Positions 6,771-6,800 of a stretch of 6,800 nt of DNA are shown here, in pieces. Position numbers and translations under genes: made by a program. Numbering within the stretch: position 1 is the stretch's first letter; each line of letters opens with the position of its first letter. The DNA is taken from assembly GCA_026417195.1 (NCBI GenBank), contig JAOADS010000119.1, positions 1 to 6,800 of the forward strand. Direction: 5' to 3'. The notes under the pieces are model-generated. The model searched no databases. It was not told the DNA's origin and worked only from the letters and a program-made list of their open reading frames with translations. This DNA comes from Ignavibacteria bacterium (GTDB lineage Bacteria > Bacteroidota > Ignavibacteria > Tepidaquicellales > OLB5).

Positions 6771-6800
6771 ATGAGAACAAAACAGAATATTGTCATACCC
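6771..6800 (+). CDS. Possible start of the next gene, cut by the right edge
   Basis: An ATG 28 bp after the serine fusion opens a frame of ten codons (MRTKQNIVIP) to the window end. The spacing matches the 22- and 24-bp gaps earlier in this unit, so it may be a fourth operon gene. Ten residues are too few to identify a product, and AGG directly before the ATG is too close to act as a Shine-Dalgarno. Confidence 0.35.
   Translation, partial: MRTKQNIVIP

Noticed and set aside
6756..6788. Inverted repeat ATTCTG/CAGAAT after the serine fusion, as a possible terminator
   Set aside because: The stem is only 6 bp, AT-rich, with a 21-base loop and no U-tract, and it overlaps a possible next gene start.

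Overview
The window is AT-rich and gene-dense. It most likely comes from a chromosome of the Bacteroidota/Ignavibacteriota (FCB) lineage. This rests on three things: lipoprotein signal peptides whose lipid-anchored Cys is followed at once by Asp residues (CDD, CSDD), a TAnnTTTG-type promoter element just upstream of dxr, and the lack of a Shine-Dalgarno sequence before most starts. I cannot name the genus. No RNA genes, CRISPR arrays, insertion sequences or phage genes are visible.

The layout is two divergent transcription units around a 198-bp spacer at 2110-2307. Leftward (minus strand) there is a lipoprotein at 616-2109 with an N-terminal cytochrome c-like domain (unusual CX4CH heme motif) and a C-terminal YVTN-type beta-propeller. 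After 49 bp it is followed by a second lipoprotein, cut by the left window edge (1-566). That one resembles the YEGW/RskA-like beta-sandwich modules and probably continues into a second module. Both proteins are predicted to sit in the envelope, possibly on the cell surface.

Rightward (plus strand) there is a tight run of dxr (2308-3474, isoprenoid precursor synthesis), rseP (3497-4819, site-2 membrane protease), and a 632-residue fusion of phosphoserine phosphatase and phosphoglycerate dehydrogenase (4844-6742). The gaps are 22 and 24 bp. A possible next gene starts at 6771 and runs off the right edge. dxr-rseP is a widely conserved pair. The fusion joins the first and third steps of serine synthesis in one chain, and the middle transaminase step (SerC) is not in the window.

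Most of the window is housekeeping sequence. The parts most worth a second look are the SerB-SerA fusion, the CX4CH cytochrome/propeller lipoprotein with its partner, and the very short or absent leader predicted for dxr. I do not see a clearly new multi-gene system here.
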